Shown here: piece after piece, positions 15,575 through 22,512 of the stretch
Layout: every line of letters begins with the position of its first letter
Numbering within the stretch: the first letter of the stretch is position 1
NCBI GenBank assembly: GCA_002396125.1
Contig: DGWL01000055.1
Coordinates: 1-22,512, forward strand
Direction of reading: 5' to 3'
Length of the DNA: 22,512 nucleotides
Source of the DNA: Porphyromonadaceae bacterium UBA4259
GTDB lineage: Bacteria > Bacteroidota > Bacteroidia > Bacteroidales > Muribaculaceae
Translations under genes and position numbers: made by a program
The notes under the pieces: model-generated
The model's database searches: none
The model's input: only the letters and a program-made list of their open reading frames with translations
What the model was told of the DNA's origin: nothing

Positions 15575-15686
15575 GCAAGGTGTGACATAATTAGTATCGC
15601 TGCATCCACTTTCCCCTTGAGGGCACCCGGGTAAACTTAATAAGGTGGTGCATCGAGAAATTGCCACACCTTGCGTCGTTTCTCGA
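15575..15686 (+). ncRNA. Candidate pseudoknotted structured RNA upstream of HD gene
   Basis: Three long helices can form together. P1 is GCAAGGTGTG (15575-15584) with CACACCTTGC (15665-15674), 10 perfect bp. P2 is TGCATCCACTTT (15601-15612) with AAGGTGGTGCA (15642-15652), 11 bp with one bulged T. P3 is TCGAGAAA (15653-15660) with TTTCTCGA (15679-15686), 8 bp. P1's 3' arm lies in the P3 loop, so P1 and P3 make an H-type pseudoknot with P2 inserted between the arms. It fills the ilvE-HD gap and leads into a fourth hairpin next to the HD start codon. No known riboswitch or ribozyme class was recognised. The strand is assumed from context; a mobile palindromic element with 10-bp ends is an alternative. 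The pairings are seen; the function is inferred. Confidence 0.4.
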
Positions 15687-15692
15687 CCTATT

Positions 15693-15712
15693 CAGGTTTT
15701 AAAAAAAACTTG
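15693..15712 (+). promoter_or_regulatory. Hairpin just upstream of the HD gene start
   Basis: CAGGTTTT (15693-15700) pairs with AAAACTTG (15705-15712) with one G-U, loop AAAA. It ends 5 nt before the ATG at 15718 and could hinder ribosome access, or act as the expression part of the preceding structured region. The role is speculative. Confidence 0.35.
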
Positions 15713-15717
15713 TAATT

Positions 15718-16272
15718 ATGATTGATACTCTTGAAATAATTCACAAGTTCTACACGCCGGGAACTCCATTGTGCGACTTGCTTGTCAAGCACAGCACTCA
15801 AGTGGCGCAGCTTGCACAAGTGCTGGCCTGCAGAATCATGGAGCGGCATGTGCCTGTCGACGTGGAGTTTGTGATGGAGGCTGCCATGCTTCATGACATA
15901 GGGATTATTGGTACCGATGCTCCAGGCATTTACTGCACTGGCACCGAGCCCTACATTTGCCACGGCGTGATAGGGCGGAACATGCTCGACGACTTGGGGC
16001 TGTACCGCCATGCACTGGTGTGTGAGCGTCACACAGGCGCTGGCCTGTCGCTGAAGGATATCGAAACACAACATCTGCCGCTGCCTCACCGACCGTTATT
16101 GCCTGTGAGCATTGAGGAAAAACTGGTGTGTTATGCCGATAAATTCTACAGCAAGGCGCATCCCGACGACCCCACGCGCACCCTCGACGTTGCGCGTAGC
16201 AAGTTACTGAAGTTTGGCGACGACACCATTACCCGTTTCGACCAGATGGCGACACTTTTTGGCCCTCCATAA
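15718..16272 (+). CDS. HD-domain phosphohydrolase
   Basis: A 184-aa cytoplasmic protein composed of one HD domain. The candidate metal ligands are all present: H25 (VKHSTQVA), H59-D60 in MLHDIGI, H82 (CHGVIG), H105 (ERHTG) and the Asp in YADKFYSK (about 139). Having HDIG plus extra histidines suggests a two-metal site as in HDIG/HD-GYP/YqeK-like enzymes. These act on nucleotides or cyclic dinucleotides; the substrate is not determined. Bacteroidota proteins of this size are annotated only as HD or phosphohydrolase proteins. The 5' region is unusually structured (15575-15712). No clear terminator follows. Confidence 0.9.
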   Translation: MIDTLEIIHKFYTPGTPLCDLLVKHSTQVAQLAQVLACRIMERHVPVDVEFVMEAAMLHDIGIIGTDAPGIYCTGTEPYICHGVIGRNMLDDLGLYRHALVCERHTGAGLSLKDIETQHLPLPHRPLLPVSIEEKLVCYADKFYSKAHPDDPTRTLDVARSKLLKFGDDTITRFDQMATLFGPP

Positions 16273-16521
16273 TAAAAAATGACTTAAAAATATACGAACA
16301 TATCATTATGGACGATAAAGATTCGATGGCTAAGGACACTTGTTTTATTTAAGTTTAGAAAGAGATGGAATCCGTTACACTGCCAGTGGTGACTGTAAAT
16401 GCTGGTGATTTTTTGATGGGGTTAATGATGTTTTGTGGTTAAAAAATAAAAAACTTGCCGCATTTTTATGGCTTCAATATTTAATTAATGTCAATGTTGT
16501 GATAATATTGGCAGAATTGAT

Positions 16522-16529
16522 TAATTTTG
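16522..16529 (+). promoter_or_regulatory. Putative -7 box of lptD
   Basis: TAATTTTG matches TAnnTTTG. A TTG lies at 16497-16499, 22 nt upstream, slightly farther than usual. A start near 16536 would give a leader of about 27 nt. Confidence 0.5.
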
Positions 16530-16562
16530 TAGGTTATTTCGGTAACGGCAAATAAAGACAAG

Positions 16563-19304
16563 TTGAGAACTCGACAATTGAAAATATTATTGTGGTGCGT
16601 GATGACAGCAATGATTGCAGTCGGCACTTTGCAAGTGATGGCGTCAGCTCAGGATGTGCGCTCACACCAAGGCGTGAGGCCTGCGGTGCGCATGCGCAAT
16701 GTTGCCGGCGATTCCTCTCGCATTGCACGTGTAGACTCGGCTAATGCTGTGCCGCGCGACACTGCACGCTTCAAGAAAACACGCGCCATCGACCTTGAGA
16801 ACTCAGTTAAGTTCACTGCCAAAGATTCAATAATTCTCTTCGGGCGCAATGATTTGCGATTCTATGGAGAGAGTAATGTTGAATACGACGACATGGCCCT
16901 CAAAGCCTCGTCTATTAACATGAACATGGACAGCAATGTGGTTCATGCCGTGGGTGTGGTAGACTCTCTGGGCGAGCTCTCGGGAACACCTGTTTTTACT
17001 GACCCGAGCGGTGAGTATCAGTCCAAGAAGATGGCTTTTAACTTCAAGACCAAGAAAGGCTTGATTACCGACATCATCACCGAGCAGGGCGAAGGTTACT
17101 TGACCGGAGGCATAACAAAGAAGCATGAGGATGACGAGTATCACATTATGAATGGGCGCTACACCACATGCGACAACCATGAGCATCCCCACTTCTATTT
17201 CCAAATCACTAAGGCTAAAATGCGGCCAAAGAAGAATGTGATTACCGGTCCTGCCTATTTTGTGCTTGAAGATCTTCCGCTGCCCCTAGCGGTGCCATTT
17301 GCTTTCTTCCCGTTCACCAACAAGTATTCGAGCGGAGTGCTTGTACCCACCTTTGGCGAGGATTATAATCGTGGATTCTATTTGCGCAATGGTGGCTACT
17401 ATTTTGCGCTTAGCCAGTATGCCGACCTTGCCCTCACGGGCGAAATCTATACTCGCGGCTCATGGGGTGTGACAGCACAATCCAACTACGCCAAGCGCTA
17501 TAAATTCTCGGGACGGTTCAGTGCCAGCTATCTCACCACGATTACTGGTGATAAGGGTGACCCCGATTACTCTAAGATGCACAACTTCTCGATACAGTGG
17601 AATCACACCCAGGATTCAAAATCCAATCCCAACATGCAGTTCTCGGCAAGTGTAAACTTCGCCACTAGCGGTTATTCTCGCTACAACCTTACCGATTATT
17701 ACAGTAAATCGTTCACTGAGAATACCAAGAGCTCTACAGTCAACTGGTCATATAATTTTCCTAACTCGAAGTGGAGCATCTCGGCTAACGCCAACATTTC
17801 GCAACGTTCATCTGACTCAACTCTCACCGTATCTTTCCCTAATTTCACGGTGACAATGGCACAGATGGCACCATTCAAGCGCAAGCGTGCTGTAGGCAAT
17901 GAGCGGTGGTATGAGAAGATTAAAATTTCTTATTCAGGACGTTTCCAAAACTCGCTGACGGCCAAGGAAAAGGAGTTCTTCCACAAGAATCTGGTTAAAG
18001 ACTGGCGCAATGGCATCTCTCATTTAGTGCCGATTTCGGCGACATTTAATGTCTTTAAGTATTTTAATATCACTCCCAACATCACATTAAACGACCGCAT
18101 GTACACCAGCAAGATTAAGCAGCAATGGGATCCGAACGCTAGTGCTGTGGTGCGTGACACAACCTATGGCTTTTACAACCTCTTTGATTTCAGTTTCTCG
18201 GTGTCGATGAATACTAAGCTGTATGGTTTCTACAAGCCTCTCAAGTTTATGGGTGATAAGCTACAGATGGTGAGACACGTGATTACACCAACCGTTTCCT
18301 TCTCAATGGCGCCCGACTTCGGCACCAAATTCTGGGGCTACTATGGCAATTATTCCTATACCGATGCCGCCGGCACTGTGCGCGAAGTGAAATACCCCTA
18401 TTTCCAACACGGAGTCTACGGCCAGCCGGGAAGTGGAAAAAATGGCATGCTCTCGTTCTCGATAGCCAATAACCTAGAGGCAAAAATCAAGAGCGATGAA
18501 GATAGTACCGGCTACAAGAAGATATCAATCATTGAGAACTTGACTTTGAGCCAATCCTATAATTTTGCCGCCGACTCGCTTCGGTGGAGTAACTTGAACA
18601 CCTCGATATTGCTGCGCCTCACTAAGAGCTTTAATCTTAATCTCAGTGCAACTTGGGATGTGTATAAGTATGGTCTTAATGAGTATGGCAACCCTGTGCG
18701 TATCAATAAGCTACGACTGTTCAATGGAGGTGGTTGGGGACGTCTTGCAAGTACCGGAACTTCATTCTCCTACACTTTCAATAACGACACCTTCAGGAAA
18801 CTCTTCAAGCGTGGCGATAAGAAAAATAAAGATGATGGCAAGTCTAAGCAGCGTGGAGATGAAGACAGTAGCAGCGACGAGCAGCAAGGAGGAACGGTGG
18901 AAGGTACCGATATCGCTCTTCGTCCCGACGGTTATATGAAGTGGGAATGCCCATGGAGTCTCACTGTGAACTACTCGCTCAACTACGGTTATGGCGCTTT
19001 CGACTACGATAAGATGGAGTATAAGGGCAAATGGACGCAGAACTTGAGTTTTAATGGTAGTATCAGGCCCACCAAGAACTGGAACATAAACTTCTCAGCA
19101 AGCTATAATTTTGACACTCACAAGATTGCCTATATGAACTGCTCTATCAGTCGTGAAATGCACTGCTTTGTGATGAGTGCCAGCTTTGTGCCTGTGGGAC
19201 CCTACAAATCCTATAATTTCCACATAGCCGTCAAGTCTAGCATCTTGAGCGACTTCAAGTATGACAAGCACTCTAGCTATAACAATGGTGTGCAATGGTA
19301 TTAA
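16563..19304 (+). CDS. lptD: LPS-assembly protein LptD, Bacteroidota type
   Basis: 913 aa. The outer-membrane translocon component that inserts lipopolysaccharide into the outer leaflet. A signal peptide ends near ASAQD (about 28-30). Residues about 75-235 form the OstA/LptA-like beta-jellyroll (SVKFTAKDSIILFGRNDLRF, then repeating short beta strands, TTCDNHEHPHFYF, KAKMRPKKNVITGPAYFVLE, DLPLPLAVPFAFFP). The rest, from about 245, is a beta barrel of alternating aromatic strands ending in ...NNGVQWY with a terminal aromatic residue, as outer-membrane barrels do. A Lys/Asp/Ser-rich loop lies at about 750-785. No ATG precedes the signal peptide: TTG 16563 is used here, and TTG 16578 (MKILLWCVM...) is an alternative. 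Monocistronic, with its own -7 box and terminator. Confidence 0.93.
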   Translation: MRTRQLKILLWCVMTAMIAVGTLQVMASAQDVRSHQGVRPAVRMRNVAGDSSRIARVDSANAVPRDTARFKKTRAIDLENSVKFTAKDSIILFGRNDLRFYGESNVEYDDMALKASSINMNMDSNVVHAVGVVDSLGELSGTPVFTDPSGEYQSKKMAFNFKTKKGLITDIITEQGEGYLTGGITKKHEDDEYHIMNGRYTTCDNHEHPHFYFQITKAKMRPKKNVITGPAYFVLEDLPLPLAVPFAFFPFTNKYSSGVLVPTFGEDYNRGFYLRNGGYYFALSQYADLALTGEIYTRGSWGVTAQSNYAKRYKFSGRFSASYLTTITGDKGDPDYSKMHNFSIQWNHTQDSKSNPNMQFSASVNFATSGYSRYNLTDYYSKSFTENTKSSTVNWSYNFPNSKWSISANANISQRSSDSTLTVSFPNFTVTMAQMAPFKRKRAVGNERWYEKIKISYSGRFQNSLTAKEKEFFHKNLVKDWRNGISHLVPISATFNVFKYFNITPNITLNDRMYTSKIKQQWDPNASAVVRDTTYGFYNLFDFSFSVSMNTKLYGFYKPLKFMGDKLQMVRHVITPTVSFSMAPDFGTKFWGYYGNYSYTDAAGTVREVKYPYFQHGVYGQPGSGKNGMLSFSIANNLEAKIKSDEDSTGYKKISIIENLTLSQSYNFAADSLRWSNLNTSILLRLTKSFNLNLSATWDVYKYGLNEYGNPVRINKLRLFNGGGWGRLASTGTSFSYTFNNDTFRKLFKRGDKKNKDDGKSKQRGDEDSSSDEQQGGTVEGTDIALRPDGYMKWECPWSLTVNYSLNYGYGAFDYDKMEYKGKWTQNLSFNGSIRPTKNWNINFSASYNFDTHKIAYMNCSISREMHCFVMSASFVPVGPYKSYNFHIAVKSSILSDFKYDKHSSYNNGVQWY

Positions 19305-19333
19305 TGGCTTTAGTTCTTAAATAATTGAGAACT

Positions 19334-19358
19334 GGTTGAAAAATATTGCTTTTTAACC
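19334..19358 (+). terminator. Intrinsic terminator after lptD
   Basis: GGTTGAAAA (19334-19342) pairs with TTTTTAACC (19350-19358) with one G-U, loop ATATTGC. It lies 29 nt after the lptD stop. A smaller AGTTCT/AGAACT hairpin precedes it (19312-19333). Confidence 0.6.
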
Positions 19359-19387
19359 GAAAAATGATGTTAATTTATTGAAACACA

Positions 19388-19419
19388 TTTGCATATTAGT
19401 TTTCTTTGATATATCTTTG
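19388..19419 (+). promoter_or_regulatory. Near-consensus promoter in the lptD-nifJ gap
   Basis: TTTG (19388-19391), 20 nt, then TATCTTTG (19412-19419): a very good match to the Bacteroidota -33/-7 pattern. It points away from lptD into DNA with no annotated gene. The predicted start is near 19426. Confidence 0.7.
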
Positions 19420-19425
19420 CAATGT

Positions 19426-19553
19426 AATAATAACACATAAGGCAAATCAATAAAAGTAATCACTATTTTTTTCATCAATGGGGCGCCCTTACGTTGTGAA
19501 ACGTGAACATGACGCCCAAAATGCTTAAGGCTGTAACTACCTTAAGCATTTTT
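19426..19553 (+). ncRNA. Candidate small RNA (about 128 nt) with own promoter and terminator
   Basis: Bounded by the promoter at 19388-19419 and an intrinsic terminator at 19518-19553. The first 55 nt are AU-rich and look unstructured. The second part folds: GGGCG (19481-19485) pairs with CGCCC (19513-19517). Inside this, TTACGTT/AACGTGA (19489-19495/19500-19506, one G-U) is capped by GTGA, a GNRA-type tetraloop. A 16-codon ORF (19478-19528, MGRPYVVKREHDAQNA) spans the same hairpin and its stop lies in the terminator stem. It is therefore either an sRNA or a micro-peptide mRNA. No known RNA family was recognised. The unit is inferred from sequence signals only. Confidence 0.5.
19518..19553 (+). 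terminator. Intrinsic terminator of the candidate small RNA
   Basis: AAAATGCTTAAGG (19518-19530) pairs perfectly (13 bp) with CCTTAAGCATTTT (19540-19552) around CTGTAACTA. The 3' arm ends in a T-run (19549-19553). Confidence 0.85.
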
Positions 19554-19610
19554 GATTATATATACTTTGACTGGATACAATGCGCGTTAGCGCGTTACAT
19601 AATTAAGTAC

Positions 19611-19650
19611 AAAAAAATGCGCCATCGGCAATGCGATGACGCAATTTTTA
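19611..19650 (-). terminator. Terminator of nifJ
   Basis: On the minus strand the stem TGCG(T)CATCG/CGATG(G)CGCA (19634-19643 with 19618-19627, one mismatch, loop of 6) is followed by TTTTTTT (19611-19617). It lies 35 nt after the nifJ stop. Confidence 0.8.
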
Positions 19651-19684
19651 TTATTAGGATTTAAAATACCGTGATAGGGGAGAT

Positions 19685-22512
19685 TTACTCTTCGGGCTCA
19701 ACACCCCACTGCTGGCGAGCCAGACGGCGATAGTTGTTGTAGCGCCACTGAGCGTTCTCCTTTGCAGCTGCAAAGAGTTGCTCGGCCTCTTCGGGATATT
19801 GTTTCAATACCGATGCGTAGCGAACCTCACCCTTTAGGAAGTTCTCAAACTCATCCCAGTTAGGCTCCTTGCTGTCGAGTGTGAATGGGTTCTTGCCCTC
19901 TTTCTCGAGTTCGGGGTTGTAACGCCACAGGTGCCAGTAGCCACATTGAACGGCCTTGGCCTCCTCGGCTTGCGACTTACCCATACCCACCTTTAAGCCA
20001 TGGTTGATACATGGAGCATAGGCGATGATTACCGAAGGTCCGTCATAGGCCTCGGCCTCGCGGAACGCCTTCAAGCACTGTGCATCGCTAGCGCCCATAG
20101 CCACCTGTGCAACGTAAACGTAGCCATAGGTAGAAGCTATCAAGCCAAGGTCTTTCTTGCGAATGCGCTTGCCGGCAGCTGCAAACTTGGCAATGGCGCC
20201 AAGAGGAGTTGCCTTAGATGCCTGGCCACCGGTGTTAGAGTATACCTCGGTGTCGATGACAAGGATGTTAACATTCTTGCCGCTGGCAATAACGTGGTCG
20301 AGACCACCGAAACCGATGTCGTAGCTGGCACCATCGCCACCGATAATCCATTGCGAACGTTTAACCAGATATTGGCCAAGGCTCTTAACCTTCTTGTCGG
20401 CTTCGGCATCACTGTTCTCGATAGCGGCCATAATCTTGTCGCTGAGCTCACGGCTGCGAACGCCATCTTCCTTGTTGTCGAGCCACTCTTGGTAGAGAGC
20501 CTTGACATCGGCATTAACGCTGTCGCTTGCGATAGCTTCCTGAACATAACCGGTAACGCGGTTACGCATCTTCTCGTCGGCAATGGTCATACCTAAACCA
20601 AATTCGCAGAAGTCCTCGAAGAGTGAATTAGCCCAAGCAGGACCGTGGCCCTTCTCGTTAACGGTGTAAGGAGTAGATGGAACCGAAGCTGAGTAGATTG
20701 AGCTACAACCAGTTGCGTTTGCCACCATTTCACGGTCGCCAAAGAGTTGAGAAATCAATTTAACATAAGGAGTCTCACCGCAACCTGAGCATGCACCACT
20801 GAACTCAAAGAGTGGAGTAGCAAACTGTGAGTTCTTGACATTCGACTTGATGTCAACGAGTTCTTGCTTAGAGGTAACATTGGCAGCGCAGTAGTTCCAA
20901 AGCTTCTGGTTGTCAACCTGCTGCTCGAGAGGCACCATGGTGAGGGCCTTCTCGCCTTTCTTGCCGGGACAAACGTCGGCACAATTGCCGCAACCCAAGC
21001 AGTCCATAACATCTACAGCTTGAACAAACTTCAAGCCGGCAAGAGTCTTGCCAATAGCGGGAAGCTTGTCGGCCTCGGCAAATGGAGAAGCGGCAGCCTC
21101 TGCCTCGTTCATGAGGAATGGGCGGATGGCAGCATGTGGACATACTAAAGCACACTTGTTGCACTGGATGCAGTTCTCGGCGTTCCAAACGGGAACGAAA
21201 GTGGCTACGCCACGCTTCTCATAGGCTGCTGTGCCAGCGTCCCAAGTGCCGTCTTCACGACCACGGAAGGCCGATACGGGAAGCAGGTCACCATTTTGTG
21301 CGTTGATTGGGCGAACAACCTCGTTGATGAATGCGGGAGCGTTATCGTCAACATCGGCATCAACTGGCAGATTGCTCCATGCGGGGTCAACAGCAAGCTG
21401 CTTGTACTCACCTCCGCGGTCAACAGCCTGATAATTCTTGTTGACAACATCCTCGCCCTTGCGGCCGTAAGACTTAACGATGAACTTCTTCATTTGTTCA
21501 ACAGCAAGCTCTACTGGAATAACAGCAGTGATACGGAAGAATGCCGACTGCAGGATTGTGTTGGTGCGGTTGCCAAGACCAATCTCTTGAGCAATCTTGG
21601 TAGCATTAATGTAGTAAACGGTAATATTGTTATCAGCAATATATTTTTTAACCTTGTTTGGCAAGTTCTTGGCAAGTTCTTCACCTTCCCACACTGTGTT
21701 GAGCAGGAATGTGCCGTTCTTTTGTAATCCGCGCATCACGTCATACATGTGCAGATAGGCCTGAACGTGGCATGCTACGAAGTTGGGAGTTGTTACCAGG
21801 TAGGTAGAGCGGATGGGTTGGTCGCCAAAACGCAAGTGAGAGCAGGTGAAACCTCCCGATTTCTTTGAGTCATAGGAGAAGTAGGCCTGGCAATACTTGT
21901 CGGTGTTATCACCAATAATCTTCACCGAGTTCTTGTTGGCACCCACAGTACCATCGGCGCCAAGACCGTAGAACTTGGCTTGGAACATACCTTCACCACC
22001 GAGAGCAATCTCTTCCTTCTGTGGAAGTGATGCAAATGTAACGTCATCTTCAATGCCAATTGTGAATTGATTCTTGGGAACGGGCAGTGAAAGGTTCTCA
22101 TAAACTGCGAGAATCTGAGCGGGTGTAGTATCTTTTGAACCCAAGCCATAGCGTCCACCAACAATCAATGGAGCATTGTCGGCGCCATAGAAGCAGTCCT
22201 TAACGTCGAGATATAATGGCTCACCCACTGCACCGGGCTCCTTGGTGCGGTCGAGAACAGCAATGCGCTTGGCGGTGCTGGGCACGGCTGCAAGGAAGTG
22301 CTTGGCCGAGAAAGGACGGTACAGATGCACTGCTACCAAGCCCACCTTCTCGCCTTGCTCGGTGAGGTGGTCAATTGTCTCACGAATAGCCTCGGTTACC
22401 GAGCCCATGGCAATGATAACGCGGTAGGCATCCTTGGCTCCGTAATAGTCAAACAGGCCATATTTGCGGCCGGTGAGGTCGCTAATCTTCTTCATGTAGT
22501 CCTCTACGATGG
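19685..22512 (-). CDS. nifJ: Pyruvate:ferredoxin oxidoreductase, 5' end cut by window edge
   Basis: Oxidatively decarboxylates pyruvate with CoA to acetyl-CoA and CO2, reducing ferredoxin; the central step of anaerobic pyruvate metabolism. The frame is open to the right edge and 941 of an expected about 1180 residues are visible. The missing N-terminal part, beyond 22512, is most of the TPP-pyrimidine domain; an internal Met at 22495 is not the start. Visible parts, N to C: the domain II region (from 22510), the gamma domain (GGEGMFQAKFYGLGADGTVG, about 21950-22010), the EKR-type linker (AYEKRGVATFVPVW, about 21185-21225), two 4Fe-4S clusters (CIQCNKCALVCP near 21145-21180; CLGCGNCADVCPG near 20965-21005), the third-cluster Cys region (CSGCGE, about 20775-20795), and the TPP site (GGDGASYDIGFGG near 20305-20345; DTEVYSNTGGQASKA near 20210-20260). 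This is the homodimeric single-polypeptide form. Confidence 0.97.
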   Translation of the reverse strand, partial: IVEDYMKKISDLTGRKYGLFDYYGAKDAYRVIIAMGSVTEAIRETIDHLTEQGEKVGLVAVHLYRPFSAKHFLAAVPSTAKRIAVLDRTKEPGAVGEPLYLDVKDCFYGADNAPLIVGGRYGLGSKDTTPAQILAVYENLSLPVPKNQFTIGIEDDVTFASLPQKEEIALGGEGMFQAKFYGLGADGTVGANKNSVKIIGDNTDKYCQAYFSYDSKKSGGFTCSHLRFGDQPIRSTYLVTTPNFVACHVQAYLHMYDVMRGLQKNGTFLLNTVWEGEELAKNLPNKVKKYIADNNITVYYINATKIAQEIGLGNRTNTILQSAFFRITAVIPVELAVEQMKKFIVKSYGRKGEDVVNKNYQAVDRGGEYKQLAVDPAWSNLPVDADVDDNAPAFINEVVRPINAQNGDLLPVSAFRGREDGTWDAGTAAYEKRGVATFVPVWNAENCIQCNKCALVCPHAAIRPFLMNEAEAAASPFAEADKLPAIGKTLAGLKFVQAVDVMDCLGCGNCADVCPGKKGEKALTMVPLEQQVDNQKLWNYCAANVTSKQELVDIKSNVKNSQFATPLFEFSGACSGCGETPYVKLISQLFGDREMVANATGCSSIYSASVPSTPYTVNEKGHGPAWANSLFEDFCEFGLGMTIADEKMRNRVTGYVQEAIASDSVNADVKALYQEWLDNKEDGVRSRELSDKIMAAIENSDAEADKKVKSLGQYLVKRSQWIIGGDGASYDIGFGGLDHVIASGKNVNILVIDTEVYSNTGGQASKATPLGAIAKFAAAGKRIRKKDLGLIASTYGYVYVAQVAMGASDAQCLKAFREAEAYDGPSVIIAYAPCINHGLKVGMGKSQAEEAKAVQCGYWHLWRYNPELEKEGKNPFTLDSKEPNWDEFENFLKGEVRYASVLKQYPEEAEQLFAAAKENAQWRYNNYRRLARQQWGVEPEE

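Noticed and set aside
16308..16352. 14-codon ORF after the HD gene
   Set aside because: Very short, charged, without promoter or family resemblance.
19582..19597. Tandem 8-bp direct repeat GCGCGTTA x2
   Set aside because: Two short copies only; no associated element or function visible.
20000..21727. + strand open frames opposite nifJ
   Set aside because: Same reason: antisense shadows of a well-supported gene; no start signals or family resemblance.
1..22512. Search for CRISPR arrays, tRNA/rRNA, IS elements, integrases or defence genes
   Set aside because: No regularly spaced repeats, transposase/integrase motifs or RNA gene signatures were seen on either strand by eye.

Overview
The window looks like a chromosomal segment of a gut-type Bacteroidales (Muribaculaceae/Prevotellaceae/Bacteroidaceae range; the exact family cannot be fixed by eye). 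Evidence: Bacteroidota -33/-7 promoter boxes (TTTG ... TAnnTTTG) in front of several genes, A-rich rather than Shine-Dalgarno leaders, and typical Bacteroidota gene families: a 'smalltalk' micro-protein, DUF4252, DUF3298, a rhomboid with a DUF6576-like tail, a type IX-like C-terminal domain and the Bacteroidota form of LptD. No phage, plasmid, CRISPR, IS element, rRNA or tRNA was seen. Most genes are housekeeping.

Layout. 1-371: a strong palindrome, the 31-codon smalltalk gene (+), and a terminator shared with pyruvate phosphate dikinase (ppdK, -, 372-3086). 3369-5216: a cytoplasmic protein with a YbjN/CesT-like N-terminal part and C-terminal TPR-like repeats (+), ending at a bidirectional terminator facing an HU protein (-). 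5839-10831: a + strand run of two overlapping rhomboid proteases, a membrane-anchored EEP-fold hydrolase and an exported M3 peptidyl-dipeptidase, closed by a terminator shared with a secreted DUF4252 protein (-). 11660-13888: a DUF3298 envelope protein, rsmG and a metallo-beta-lactamase-fold hydrolase, probably co-transcribed. 14080-14400: a small secreted protein that is nearly all sorting-domain-like, with its own promoter. 14480-15508: ilvE. 15565-15717: an intergenic stretch with a compact pseudoknot-capable fold. 15718-16272: an HD phosphohydrolase. 16563-19304: lptD. 19388-19553: an apparently free-standing short transcription unit in the gap between lptD and nifJ. 19685-22512: pyruvate:ferredoxin oxidoreductase (nifJ, -), cut by the right edge.

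Functionally, ppdK and nifJ are the two pyruvate-handling enzymes of an anaerobe (PEP/pyruvate interconversion, and pyruvate to acetyl-CoA plus reduced ferredoxin). ilvE makes branched-chain amino acids. lptD, DUF3298, DUF4252, the rhomboids and the peptidase belong to the envelope. The best leads for something undescribed are the two non-coding elements at 15575-15712 and 19388-19553. No obvious multi-gene novel system is visible.
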